A stretch of DNA of 64,000 bases from Coniochaeta sp. PMI_546. Taxonomy: Eukaryota > Ascomycota > Sordariomycetes > Coniochaetales > Coniochaetaceae. Position 1 is the stretch's first letter; each line of letters starts with the position of its first letter. The notes beneath the pieces were generated by a model. The model saw only the letters and a list, made by a program, of their open reading frames with translations. It made no database searches and had not been told where the DNA came from. The stretch covers positions 1,054,001 to 1,118,000 of the forward strand of contig MU271147.1 of assembly GCA_021432605.1 (NCBI GenBank), read 5' to 3'. The position numbers and the translations under genes were made by a program. Positions 11,551 to 21,627 of this stretch are shown piece by piece.

Positions 11551-13029
11551 CACTGCTGTTCACCCTCCTCATCACTCGACGTGTCCGGAGGAGTTAGGTA
11601 CGCGCGCTCTTGACACGGGACATCGACGTCGTCGGTAGCGTGCTGTTCATCCGCGTCGTAATTCTCGCAATCAGTCTCGTCTAGGCCGTCAACCCACTCG
11701 TCACAGCGCTCAAATTCCGCTTGATCGCCAAGTGCTGAGATTAGATGGCCGCAGCTCGGTACCACTTCTCACGGCACATGTCTGATCGATGATGCTCCGT
11801 TGAGGCCTTGTGGGGCTGATAGTCGTTGTGCGGGGCAGGGATACCTAGGTACCTTGAGAAGGTACCGTGTCCAGCTTCGACTTACTAACAATATTAAGTT
11901 ATACTTCAAGATATAAAAAGTAACATTAACCCTAACAGTAAAATACTATGTTTACTTTTACACCCTAAAGCGAGAAAGCGCTGTTGTGGTCGCCGAATTT
12001 TGCTGGTGCGTGTCGCCGTTTTTAGCGGCCTTAACAGTGAGGGATGTCGTCGTTTCCAGGTAGGTACCTTACTCTGTACTTGTTGGACCTGGTCGCGCGA
12101 CTCCGCCAAGAACGTGCACGCACCACCCTATCTGTCAACCAGGGGGCCCTGGTCACCATTTTCGGCTCCCCGAATTCCCGTGAGGACTGGATCCAGGCTC
12201 CGGTTTCCCAACTCCAAACTTAGTCACTCAATCGTCTGCAAGTTAAAATGGACGTCCCTTGTCAAGTTAGAGAGACACAGCATCAATCATGGCGCCCCCA
12301 GTCGCTTCGCAGGCACTGTGCCCGGGAAGCTTGAGCGCATAATTCCGAGCGAGTCATATGTTGGCTCGATAGCCGGAGTTGTACGATGCAACGAGCGTGC
12401 TAGTCTTCGTTGCTGTGACTCTAGTCTCTATCCCGTCCGACTAACCGTCCAAGACGGTCGATGTCATGCAGCCGCAAGGTTAAAATGCTCCGTAGTACGG
12501 GCGCAGTGAGTGACTAGTGAGTACGCGCTGCATAAAAGCTATGGTTGTTGGCTTTAAATCTCTAAATCTACTACCTTAGGTTACTTGGTGCTTCAGGAGC
12601 TAAGGTAAGTCCGGGTGGGCGGTTAAATAAAGGTCTCGATTGGCTTCACTTCCGCCTTATCAGTCCACACTTGACGGCCGAATGATCAATATCATATTCA
12701 GCTAGCTCGCCTTGAGATGCTACAGTGTTATATCACAACGAGGCATATATCCCTAAAGCGGCTTCCAAGCCCGGCCCTAGACATACTTCTCAGCCCGATG
12801 TCCCCTCGCGGACACTACGCGCCGTGTTGTGCAACACACTGAACGGCTTGGGGGCCGAAGTCGGCTACCAGACCTTGTGCGAGTCCTGTTGAACACGCGG
12901 GTCAAAGATAATGCACCTCTGCGGCGCGAGGCAGAATCTCTGCGGCGCGAGGAAAAGGGGGAATGCAACAGTGGGCGCAGCTATCACACCTACTGTGGTC
13001 GCCGTTGTGGGCCTTGTCGGATATCTGCG
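11551..13029. other. Intergenic and accessory sequence without a convincing gene
   Basis: 11551-11765 (minus) is a 71-codon open stretch rich in Asp/Glu without its own ATG, probably exon material of the downstream neighbour. 11880-11950 is AT-rich. Around 12918-12950 a 14-bp word (TCTGCGGCGCGAGG) is repeated directly. Open frames here lack support. Confidence 0.35.
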
Positions 13030-13260
13030 GCCGTTGGCTCTAAGTGCTGTCGAGGACTTGATCGGACGCGGAATGAAGGAGGGCGCTGTGGCCGTTGGCT
13101 CTAAGTGCTGTCGAGGACTTGATCGGACGCGGAATGAAGGAGGACGCTGTGGCCGTTGGCTCTAAGTGCTGTCGAGGACTTGATCGGACGCGGAATGAAG
13201 GAGGACGCTGTGGCCGTTGGCTCTAAGTGCTGTCGAGGACTTGATCGGACGCGGAATGAA
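13030..13260 (+). repeat. 61-bp tandem minisatellite, about four copies
   Basis: Units beginning GCCGTTGGCTCTAAG start at 13030, 13091, 13152 and 13213, an exact 61 bp period with nearly identical copies. A diverged fifth relative lies at 13303-13367, preceded by a segment (CTTGTCGGA..TCTG) that also precedes copy 1. The period is not a multiple of three, so open frames crossing it are accidental. It lies about 280 bp upstream of the GH71 start codon. Confidence 0.9.
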
Positions 13261-13375
13261 CGGAATAGCTGAGGATGATGTAACCCTTGTCGGAAATCTG
13301 TGGCCGTTGGCTCTAGACTAAGTGCTGTCGAGGGCTTGATCGGACGCAGAATGAAGGAGGACGCTGCGTTGGGGG

Positions 13376-13380
13376 TATAA
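13376..13380 (+). promoter_or_regulatory. Possible TATA box of the GH71 gene
   Basis: TATAA(A) within GGGGGTATAAAGAGC lies about 160 bp before ATG 13541 and just after the minisatellite relic. Its position is plausible for a fungal promoter. No experimental support. Confidence 0.4.
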
Positions 13381-13540
13381 AGAGCGCCGTGAGACCGTCG
13401 AGCAACACAAGTCTATCTTCACCAAGTGCTCTGGACTCTGACGTGAAGTAAACCTCGATTTACTTAAAGAACCTGGCTCAAACCTTACTTCCCAAGCTGA
13501 TAGCAGCACGACCTCATCCAAACCGGTTCGGTGCTTGACT

Positions 13541-14675
13541 ATGAAGTCCATGACTGTCTGGCTACTGCCAGCATTGTTGACATGGTGCTATGAGGTGCAA
13601 GCCAAGGCTGTGTTTGCCCACTTCATGGTACGCTTCTGCCCCTTGCTCATCCCTTGCTTGCAATGTATCGTTCTTCAGACTAACAGCCGTGTTATAGGTA
13701 GGCAATGTCGCCTCTTGGAGTGAAGCGCGATGGGAGACCGACATTGGAGTCGCCCAGGCCGCTCATATTGACGCCTTCGCGCTGAACATTGCCTATGGAG
13801 ACGACTCGGTCTCGACATCGGTGGCAAATGCGTTCGCAGCCGCTAACGCCAAGAGATTCAAGCTGTTCTTCTCGTTCGACTACGCTGGTGGTCCGGGTGG
13901 TGCGTGGCCGCAGAGCGAGGTACTCACGTATCTGACGACTTATATTAACAATGGAGCCTACTACCACACGGACGGCGGTCAGCCCTTTGTTTCGACGTTC
14001 GAGGGCCCTGGAAACGCGGCTGACTGGCATAGTATCAAGGCTCAGACAAACGCTTTTTTTATTCCGGATTATTCGTCACTCGGTGCAGGGCCGGCGATGG
14101 ATACCGGAGTTGCAGATGGGCTTTTCAACTGGAATGCCTGGCCCGAGGGCACTAGCGGTATGAACACCTTTGTAGACGCGTCATACTACCAGGCGCTAGG
14201 AAAATACAACGTGCTCGGCCAACCTGGGCCGCGCGGGAAACCATACATGATGGCCGTCTCTCCCTTATTCTATACCAACTTACCAGGGTTCGATAAGAAC
14301 TGGCTCTGGAACCCTGATAGACTCTGGTTCGACCGCTGGCAGGAGGTGCTATTCCTACAGCCTGATTATGTCGAGATTATCAGTTGGAACGACTGGGGCG
14401 AGAGCCACTATATCGGACCCCAAGATCCGACGCAGTGGGACAGTGTGTTCGGACCGGCCAAGGGCAAGGCCCCGCACAACTACGTCGACGGCTTTGCGCA
14501 TGACGGATTCCGCCAGATACTACCTCACGTCATCGACCTGTACAAAAACAACTCGACGATGCTCAACGACGAGAGTCTCCTCTACTGGGGTCGCAGCGTG
14601 AGCTCAGCGGCATGTGATGGCAACGGCACGACACTGAACACAGCGAGCCAGCTGCAGATCGAGTACCCGCCTTAG
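13541..14675 (+). CDS. GH71 alpha-1,3-glucanase (mutanase), secreted
   Basis: This is an endo-acting glucanase on cell-wall alpha-1,3-glucan. Exons are 13541-13627 and 13698-14675 (intron GTACGC...TATAG), giving 354 aa up to the first stop. The N-terminus MKSMTVWLLPALLTWCYEVQA is a signal peptide. The family motifs KAVFAHFMVGN, HIDAFALNI and FKLFFSFDY follow. SWNDWGESHYIG carries the Asp/Glu pair (D261, E264) that matches the catalytic pair known in GH71. The catalytic domain is complete, but related proteins normally run on. Here the same frame continues past TAG codons at 14673, 14679 and 14691 into beta-rich and cysteine-rich sequence. Either the enzyme is naturally short here or the longer gene has decayed. 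Confidence 0.88.
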
Positions 14676-15204
14676 ATCTAGTCCACATTCTAGTACTTCT
14701 ACTGGGGGATTTTCACGGATGACGCTACTGTCACCCTGACGAGTGAATCCGGCGTCCGTGTGAATGTGGAATGGGTATATAAGCCGCAAACCTGGGGCCA
14801 CCAGACTACGGGCTTCTACTTTGGCCAGTCTTCCGTAGTTCCCCCGGGGCCAGTGACAGTTCAGGTCACTAGGGGCAACAGTCTCGTCATGCAGAGCTCG
14901 ACTACTATCAAGGGGGGATGCCACGGCCCAAATGGCGACGCAGACTACCCGAACGGGCTCGAGAACTTCAATATGTGGACGGGCTATGCCACCCAGTCCC
15001 TGAACCAACCCAGATTGCTCGACATCTCAGGCTATACGTGCGTCTTGGGCCTAAGCAGACCTCAGGACTTCCAGGATCTCTGCTATTTCAGCTGCTTCAG
15101 GGGTTACTGTCCTCCGAGTGCCTGCAACTGCAACCTAATTGGGCCGTCGTCGACCATAAATCCCGAGCCTGGGAAGACGCCTGGGCCGGGCTATCCGGTT
15201 AGGG
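14676..15204 (+). pseudogene. In-frame continuation of GH71: accessory and first Cys module
   Basis: After the three clustered TAG codons the GH71 frame is open again to beyond 15200. It reads FYWGIFTDDATVTLTSESG, then a beta-rich segment like the C-terminal region of fungal mutanases, then YTCVLGLSRPQDFQDLCYFS and CFRGYCPPSACNCN, a cysteine module. The frame moves by one base near 15197-15204, in a GGGG run, and the next Cys modules carry on in the new frame. Either an extra base in that run or a sequencing error would explain it. It is read as the remains of the long form of the gene next door. Confidence 0.5.
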
Positions 15205-16832
15205 GACGTCAACTTCGCTGGGCTCTGCGGGTTTGCCTGTGGGAAAGGCTACTGCCCGTCGGAGCACTGCACGTCCGTGTCGAGGCCCGTGGCAACGCCC
15301 ACTATCTCGCCCTTCAACCCGCTCAGCTGCACGGGCGGCACCGGGCTGTCTTCTGGATTCAACGACCTGTGCCAGTGGACGTGCGCCTACGGCTACTGTC
15401 CCATCGGCGCCTGTAAGTGCACGTCCACGGGTCCGCTTAACCTGCCGCCGCCCGTTACTGCCGCCGGTATCGTGGCCACATTCCTACCGACGCCCGGCGT
15501 GATGGCCTACGACGACCTCTGCCGTTGGGCGTGTGAGCGTGGCCACTGCCCTAGCGTCTGCAAGGTTCCGAGTGTCTGGGACTATGCGCCCGACTTTTCG
15601 AACGATCCCTTCCCTCCGTATCCTAGCCTCAAGAACCCCGACGGCAGCAACATAACGATAGAGAACCTCCGCGGGACCCGTCTGTACGGCTGGGACGGCT
15701 GTGGCCCAGACCGGCAAAAGACCATTGCGCAGGCCTTCAGTGATATGCAGAAACTCGCTGCCCAGGATGGTGTTTACAAGAACATCAACTGGGATAGTAC
15801 AGCTGCCACTGATTTCTGGGGTCCCGCGACGTCGAGTAGATTCAGAGTCCCTGACGACACTCGTTCAGAGATACAGGGTAACGTCTGCTCCAACCCCGTT
15901 CATACACAAGACAGATACTAACGCGGGCGCGCCCAAAAGCCATCTTCGCAGCGGCAGAGCAGATGTGGTCATACCCGTTTCCTATCTTTATCGGACCAGG
16001 GAATTATTGGCGGATATTATGGATCCAGGTAAGTGGTCTCGGCCTGGGGAGCAGCGCATCTCATGAGAGATAGCTAATGCCATATCTGTAGGTCAGGTGC
16101 AGCGATGGTCAGGAAGGACCGAAGAGCACTGATCCGGATAATGTATGCGGCGACGCTGTTCCAAATGACGGCAAGTGCCCCAACGGCCAGCAGCCGCCTC
16201 CGGACTCGGACAACAAGCTGCAGGCTTACAGCGACAACGAGGCCGCCACGGGGACGGGCTACACCCGTATCACGTTCTGTAACAACTTCTTCAAGTTGAA
16301 CGACCTCAGCGTCGCCGTCGAGAATGGAGCCAAGAATGCGAGGAAAACGGACCTGAGCATCTACGACAACACGGCACGTTGCTTCTTACACGAAGTCACC
16401 CATCTGGACTACTTCATGGGAACCGGCCCGAGCAATAAAATCCCGCTTATCTGGGACCTGCAGATAAACATCAACGAAAACTTTGAGAATTTCGACACCC
16501 CCGTGTACGGGCCCGTGTACGCTCGCATCCTGAGGAACTGGATCGATCCGGACCCGGCAAACTCAGGCTACTACACCCAACGCAACGCCGACAACTACGC
16601 CTGGTTTGCCATGGCCAAGCATGTCGAGTCCAGGATTGGCCAGTATCCGGCCATGCCCAAGGTAGGTAGGAGGAAACCGACAAAGGCTCCTGTTAATGCG
16701 GCGGATGGGGAAGAACCGTATGATGCCCCCGCCGATCTGTCGGCTACTAGCTTGGATCAGGATCTGATCGGCGGCGACGAGGACGGCTATCAACCCTTCA
16801 GTTATCCGGGCTGTTCGGACAGGCATGGCTGA
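15205..16832 (+). CDS. Cys-rich modules plus HExxH metallopeptidase (M35-like) domain
   Basis: Exons are 15205-15877, 15940-16028 and 16092-16832. The introns (GTAACG...AAAAG with a TACTAAC branch, and GTAAGT...TGTAG) keep frame. The order is FAGLCGFACGKGYCP, FNDLCQWTCAYGYCP and YDDLCRWACERGHCP (three Cys modules), then a zincin-like domain starting YGWDGCGPDRQKTIAQAF, with HEVTHLDYFMG as active site and zinc ligands and NADNYAWFA downstream, as in M35/aspzincin peptidases. No signal peptide or ATG begins this frame: the first in-frame ATG is 15502. It therefore probably belongs with the GH71 gene as one composite secreted protein, or it is a gene that has lost its start. Introns and open frame suggest recent function. 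Confidence 0.6.
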
Positions 16833-17337
16833 GGATTGCCTGCTTAAACTTGGGTTATGAAACTTGTATTAACCCTACTATATATATATATGACGTCGCT
16901 CCGACAGGTGACACTTTACTTTCATCAAGCAGAATGCAGTACCGTAGTACATTACCGTCCCGTCTTTTCGTAGACCTGCTCATATTATATGCAACTCCTT
17001 GAGAATGGGTACTAGCACGCTCGTCTTGATATACAGGCAAGCTAAGAGAACCGCTAATGGTCCCTATCTTAACAGTAAAAACACGAGTTATCACCAACTC
17101 CAACCGAAACACAGTTCAGACGCTTCCCGTGCGCCTAGCAGGATCCCACTTCCGTACTATCTTGCTTCTTCCCATGACTCCGGGCGATAATCAGTTAATC
17201 AAACTCCGCGTCTCGTATCCATGTAGCGGCATAAAAATCATCGGATCAATCAATCGGCGAGGCAACTTTCCTAGGTATCACTCCTGCAAAAACCCTTTTA
17301 ACCATGGCACACTCGGGTCGTAGTTATGGCCCTAGAC
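16833..17337. other. Intergenic, with a TA microsatellite
   Basis: No gene was seen. A short (TA)n run lies at about 16877-16891. The rest is unremarkable. Confidence 0.4.
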
Positions 17338-18060
17338 TTAGGGGTAAACAGTCTTGACGAGCGGCCCAACCTCGCCTGTCGTCTTGGTCGCCCAGCTATT
17401 CAAGCAGGCCTTACCTCCTCCACGCTCGTAGTCCTCCAGACTAGCATAAAACTTCCCCCCTATACGCTTTACAATCTCCACTTTCTCAGCCATATTCCTT
17501 GCCAACTGAACTTGCGGCGCGCTCGTAGGGACTACATTGTCTTCCTCTAGCAACCCCCGTATAACCGTATCGAACTCTGCGATCCATAGTCCCCCGCCGT
17601 CTTCGGGACCCCGCCGGCCGTCCGGATACGCGACTGCCACCCACCGCCTCTCCATTAGGGTCGGCGGCGGCTCCTCCTCCTCCTCTACCACGTCGTCGAC
17701 GTTATCGTTCTCCTCTAGGCCCGCCACGAAACTCATACGGTCTTGGCTGTCGAACCATTTAGCGCCGAGGAGCAGCAAACGCCGGCAGAGGGCGTCTTCA
17801 GCGTCCTGGTCGCGGTCGCGTAATAGCGGCGGGTCGACAGGGTCCAGGCCGAGGAAGTCGAAATCCACCGCCGTCGCCCGCCGGAGCATCACAACGCCGC
17901 CGCGCGACGGCCATCCCCGCACGTTAACCCCGTTGTCGTAAAAGTTCACGCGTGTCGTGGGCGGGAAGCGCCGCGGGTACGTGGGCTGGTACTGGATGAA
18001 GTGGCGGCTCCTGTCGGCGGGAGGTCGGCCCGCCGAGGCACTTGCTTTGGTACGCGCCAT
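17338..18060 (-). CDS. Hypothetical fungal protein, 240 aa
   Basis: This is a single open frame from ATG 18060 (MARTKASASAGRPPADRS). An upstream in-frame extension to 18201 exists, but ATG 18060 starts a more protein-like sequence. The N-terminus is basic, followed by HFIQYQPTYPRRFPPTTRV and a Gly-rich segment, a helical part (EDALCRRLLLLGAKWFDSQD), an acidic run of five Glu, and RRWVAVAYPDGRRGPEDGGG. I do not recognise the family. There are no membrane segments. Codon use matches neighbouring genes, which favours a real gene. Confidence 0.55.
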   Translation of the reverse strand: MARTKASASAGRPPADRSRHFIQYQPTYPRRFPPTTRVNFYDNGVNVRGWPSRGGVVMLRRATAVDFDFLGLDPVDPPLLRDRDQDAEDALCRRLLLLGAKWFDSQDRMSFVAGLEENDNVDDVVEEEEEPPPTLMERRWVAVAYPDGRRGPEDGGGLWIAEFDTVIRGLLEEDNVVPTSAPQVQLARNMAEKVEIVKRIGGKFYASLEDYERGGGKACLNSWATKTTGEVGPLVKTVYP

Positions 18061-18521
18061 GGTCGCTGGGGATATTTCAGTTATTGCTTTGGGGAGGAAA
18101 AAATAAACCCGATGATTGAGTTGTTTGAGAAGAAGAGTAACTGGTGAGGGGACGGACTGCTCTTTAGGCAACAGTTGGTTCAGGTGAAAAAGCATCTCCA
18201 CACGGCTGTAATTAGGTAAGCCACCAACAGTAGAACCAACGGTCTTCCAACCTTCTTATTTCTATTGGTTCAGTGTTGTGAGCATGGATGCATGGATTGG
18301 TTACTTGACAGGGTTTGGAGCGGGCCACATGTTCGTATGGGACCCCAAAGTACGAGAGGACGGCTTTGAGACAAGGATGCAAGGGGCAGAGGGCATCTAC
18401 TGCTGAACTACAGAGAAGGATACGATTGGGGCACGAGGGCATATTCTAATCCCATTGAGAGGGCTCAGGCCACAGGAAACGACAAGGTGGGATGCCCTCC
18501 GCTGCAGCCGCATCGAAACAC

Positions 18522-19273
18522 TCAAAATCCTTCAAAGGCCGAGGGATAGGGCGTCGGGGCTCTTTCCCGGCGCCGAGAAAGGTAACTTTCAAGGTTCCTC
18601 AGACGAGCCATCTCCTGCTTCCTTTCTAGCAGCAATGGGCAAAAGGCGTCCAGCGAAAATCCCGGGTCGTAGTCGAGCAGCAGAGGTATGGCGTGGCCCG
18701 CAATCTTGTCCAGGGCCAGCCGAAGCTCCATGATGACGAGGTACCATGACAGAGAGGCCGTCAGGAATGCCCTCGTACGCTGCGCTCGCTCGCCCGTAAT
18801 ACGCGTCGATCAGATCTTTGAGAGTTTTCACAGCCAACTCGGAAAACCTCGAGGTTGATTTTGATGGCTTTGAGGTCCATCTTGGACTTCGACCAGCCCG
18901 ACAGCGTAGATTCGACCCAGGTCTCAAAGTCCAACAGCTGGGTGAGCTCCATGCTGGCATCTTTGGGCGCCTCGCTGCTGCTCAACGCGGGCGGTTCAGA
19001 ATGCTGAAGCGAGGTAAAATGGGTGGTATCGCCTAATCCCATCGGATGACGATGGCTGGTGGATCGCGATTTGATCCAAGACAGGTGGCGGCGGAGATTT
19101 TGTAGCTTGAGCTCGGAGTCTTGGTCGAAAGAGAGATTGGGGAGCTTGGCCAGAGGGAGGACCTTGGTGTCGCTCTCTTGCACCTTCTCCCAGCGGTCTC
19201 TCAGGAGAGCATGTGATTGAGTTGCAATGTCTCTAATTTGCCTGAACCAGCCTGGCTCGTCCTGGGATTCCAT
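18522..19273 (-). pseudogene. Unknown fungal gene, probably frame-disrupted
   Basis: From ATG 19273 (MESQDEPGWFRQIRDIATQS) one frame encodes about 150 helical residues through MDLKAIKINLE. Protein-like sequence then continues in a second frame (FSELAVKTLKDLIDAYYGRA) and a third (AFLTASLSWYLVIMELRLAL...FSLDAFCPLLLERKQEMARL), ending at 18522. The smooth protein sense across two frame changes suggests two indels. Alternatively, one intron with a weak donor (GTTTTC or GTTGGC, about 60-68 bp, ending GCGCAG) joins the first frame to the third. I do not recognise the family, which is rich in helices and has no obvious catalytic motif. Confidence 0.5.
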
Positions 19274-19678
19274 TTGTGTGCGCGCAGCTCTACAGCCCGG
19301 CGTAGGTTGCATGCAGGTCGCCGCGCCACGGACCTGCGGATAACACAATACATCTCTGCGATCACAAAATGTTCCTCCTGCGCGAATGTCGTGTGAAACA
19401 AGAGACGTGCAGGCGCCAGTTGACGGGTGCGGACCTGATGCGCCTGCTGACCTGGATGTTGGCACTGGTCAACAAAGCAAAGAGCATCACATTCGGCCAG
19501 GTGATTGCCTCAAAAATAGTACAGGAAACCAGGAAACCGAGAGGCTAAACCAGGATCTGGGACACCTAGAGAAGGCACCAAGCTGTATTCATATGGTGTC
19601 CCAGCTGCAAGCCCTCTTGTCACGCTGCCCCATCTAATCATCAGACCTGACAGCAACCTATTGCAGACAATAGACAGG

Positions 19679-19987
19679 ATGGAGACACCTCTCGAGAAGG
19701 CATACAGCAACCAGAATGCACTACAACTCCAGTCCGAGTTAAGAGATACAGCAAGCCAGCCATTACCAAAGCCGATCAAGAAAAGAGACAGGAGTAGTGA
19801 AAATTTCCGGAAGAGATGGCGAACTCTGGTCAAAACCGGGTGCGAGCTATATCAGAACTACGGCGCCAGGGTTTATTTCTCGATCTCGATACCTAGAACA
19901 CGAGACGACTTCGTCTTTCTTTCGATCCGGCAAGGAAGTGTCGCTAATACTACCGAGTGTCCTTGTAAACAATATTTCCCCTACTGA
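19679..19987 (+). CDS. Small basic protein, MADS-like segment (hypothetical)
   Basis: ATG 19679 opens 102 codons. The middle, KKRDRSSENFRKRWRTLVKT then GCELYQNYGARVYFSI, resembles the short MADS/SRF-like segment (basic helix, then beta strand VY-x-x-x) found in many small fungal proteins. The last 20 residues are less convincing, and the overlapping second frame is also open. The gene could have an intron or be a fragment. DNA binding is inferred only from this resemblance. Confidence 0.3.
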   Translation: METPLEKAYSNQNALQLQSELRDTASQPLPKPIKKRDRSSENFRKRWRTLVKTGCELYQNYGARVYFSISIPRTRDDFVFLSIRQGSVANTTECPCKQYFPY

Positions 19988-20311
19988 TGGAATAGATGCT
20001 GACGATGAAAGGGAACGCTCTGCCCCCTACCCGCCGTGATTACGGGTGTTGACGGTAAAGCGCTAGGGAAAAGGGGTGGCCGACTTCTACAGTAAGGCAC
20101 CGTTTCCACATGTAAATAGTCGAGGAATCAATAGAATAGTTCGTGCACTCACCGGACCCGCCACGTGTCTCCAACTTGAGCTGGCATCTGACAGGACTGA
20201 AATCGGCTTTGTACTAACGAGGTAGGCGATGTCGTCCGGCGCTGTTATACAAATCCTCGAATTCCTAAGCTCGTCAGCAGTCAGTCTTGAATGGCCGCGA
20301 TGATCGTACCT

Positions 20312-21131
20312 TTACCGATACGAAGAAATTCCGCAACTGCAGCCTCGCCACCAAGCCCTTCTACTCCGTCCTCCTCCACTTTGGCCGAGACAAAGTTTTG
20401 CTATAACACGAACATGCTTCGGCGCGGTCGATGTCATATCCTCGTTGGTAATGTCCGGGTTCCTCATCTGGGCAAGTAAGACCTGCATCCACCGCTGGAT
20501 GCCAGACCACTGAAGAACATGCCCACCGAGAGCCAGTGTTTGACGACTTTCGCACCCGGAAAACGAAGTGAACCGTGGCCGGCGGAAAGTAAAGAGATCG
20601 GCCCGGCCTTGAGCACGATATATCTCCATCTGCCGCCCGTATAGCCGTGGGGGTCGGCCATCCAGGCCTCTCTTTCCTCGCTTGTTGGGCGCGACATCCA
20701 GCCAAAACCAATTCGCCCTTCCTGGCCGGTCAAGCCGAGGCCGTTTCGACGGGTACTTAGTGGTATCTGGCAGTAAGGCGGCACGTCGGCGGACAGGACG
20801 ATCGGCGTCAATCGATATCGGGCTTGAGATATCCTGATTCGCAATCGAGGTAACGCTCTGGGCAGACGCAATGGCTGACGTCCGTGTAGCAAAGAGCTGG
20901 CGGTGTGTATGGCAGAGATGCTCGAGTAAAGGAGAGAATTGCTTTACTTGTGTCCGGCCCGAACATAGACGGGTTGTTTAGGGCGAACAGGAGTGTTGAT
21001 GGAACTTGAGCTAGACAGCATCGTGGTGAAGTCTTTGCGGCTTTGTCCGATGCAAGCCGTGCTCGTTTGGGCTTGGAAGCTCCTGCGCCAGGTTCCTGGT
21101 AGGACCACGGTGGGCGAGCACGGAGCGTCAT
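20312..21131 (-). pseudogene. Degenerate JmjC-like dioxygenase gene
   Basis: Three frames on the minus strand give consecutive pieces of one protein: GFGWMSRPTSEEREAWMADP, then SLYFPPATVHFVFRV, then QTLALGGHVLQWSGIQRWMQ and AQMRNPDITNEDMTSTAPKH. The FPPATVHFVFRV...LALGGHVLQW order matches the distal part of fungal JmjC-domain proteins: the iron-binding His of the jelly roll and the GGH strand. The frame changes at least twice within about 150 bp with no splice sites between, so the gene looks inactivated. The upstream part (20808-21131) is less certain. JmjC enzymes are Fe(II)/2-oxoglutarate oxygenases. No function is expected here. Confidence 0.55.
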
Positions 21132-21627
21132 TCCATTGTTTTCGTCAGGAGGGGCGATCGCGGTTTCAAGGCTTTGTGGGACAGGAAAAGTCCCTAGAGG
21201 CAGGCTCTTCCATTACGTCCGATACAGTTATGGTATCTTGACTGCGAGGGGCGGAGGTTGTTGACGACGACCCAGAGCTGATACCCCACATTCACTGGTC
21301 ACTTCCATTTCTGACCAGTGCCTGTGGGTCGGAGGTTGAAGCTATTATTGGCGTTTGATTAACAAAATGTATATAAAATAGTATTACTACTATGTATGTA
21401 GTTAACAAGTCTTGAAGCTAATAATAACTTGATAAGTCAGTACATTCAAGGTGATTGGCTGGAGTGGCTGGAGCCAAAATATTGACTCATAACTTCAAGG
21501 TTGGGATCTGTGTGACTCTCGACGGAAGACGGGCTCCGCTTTTTCTTTGCTTTCTTTCCCCTCCGTCTTCTTCTTAGCACCCACGGCTTGCCCCTCCAAC
21601 TCTGCGACACAAGCAAGAAACGCAATC
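21132..21627. promoter_or_regulatory. Upstream region of threonyl-tRNA synthetase
   Basis: No gene was seen. An AT-rich patch lies at about 21357-21440. A pyrimidine-rich stretch at 21538-21600, just before the start codon, is typical of the leader of highly expressed fungal housekeeping genes. Confidence 0.35.

Noticed and set aside
11924-11936. CCCTAA-like telomere words
   Set aside because: Only one and a half units of the fungal telomere repeat. Chance in AT-rich DNA is more likely than an interstitial telomere.
12829-13165. Open frames that run into the 61-bp repeat
   Set aside because: The 61-bp period shifts the frame in each copy, so a protein repeat cannot be coded. The hydrophobic stretch just upstream has no support as a gene.
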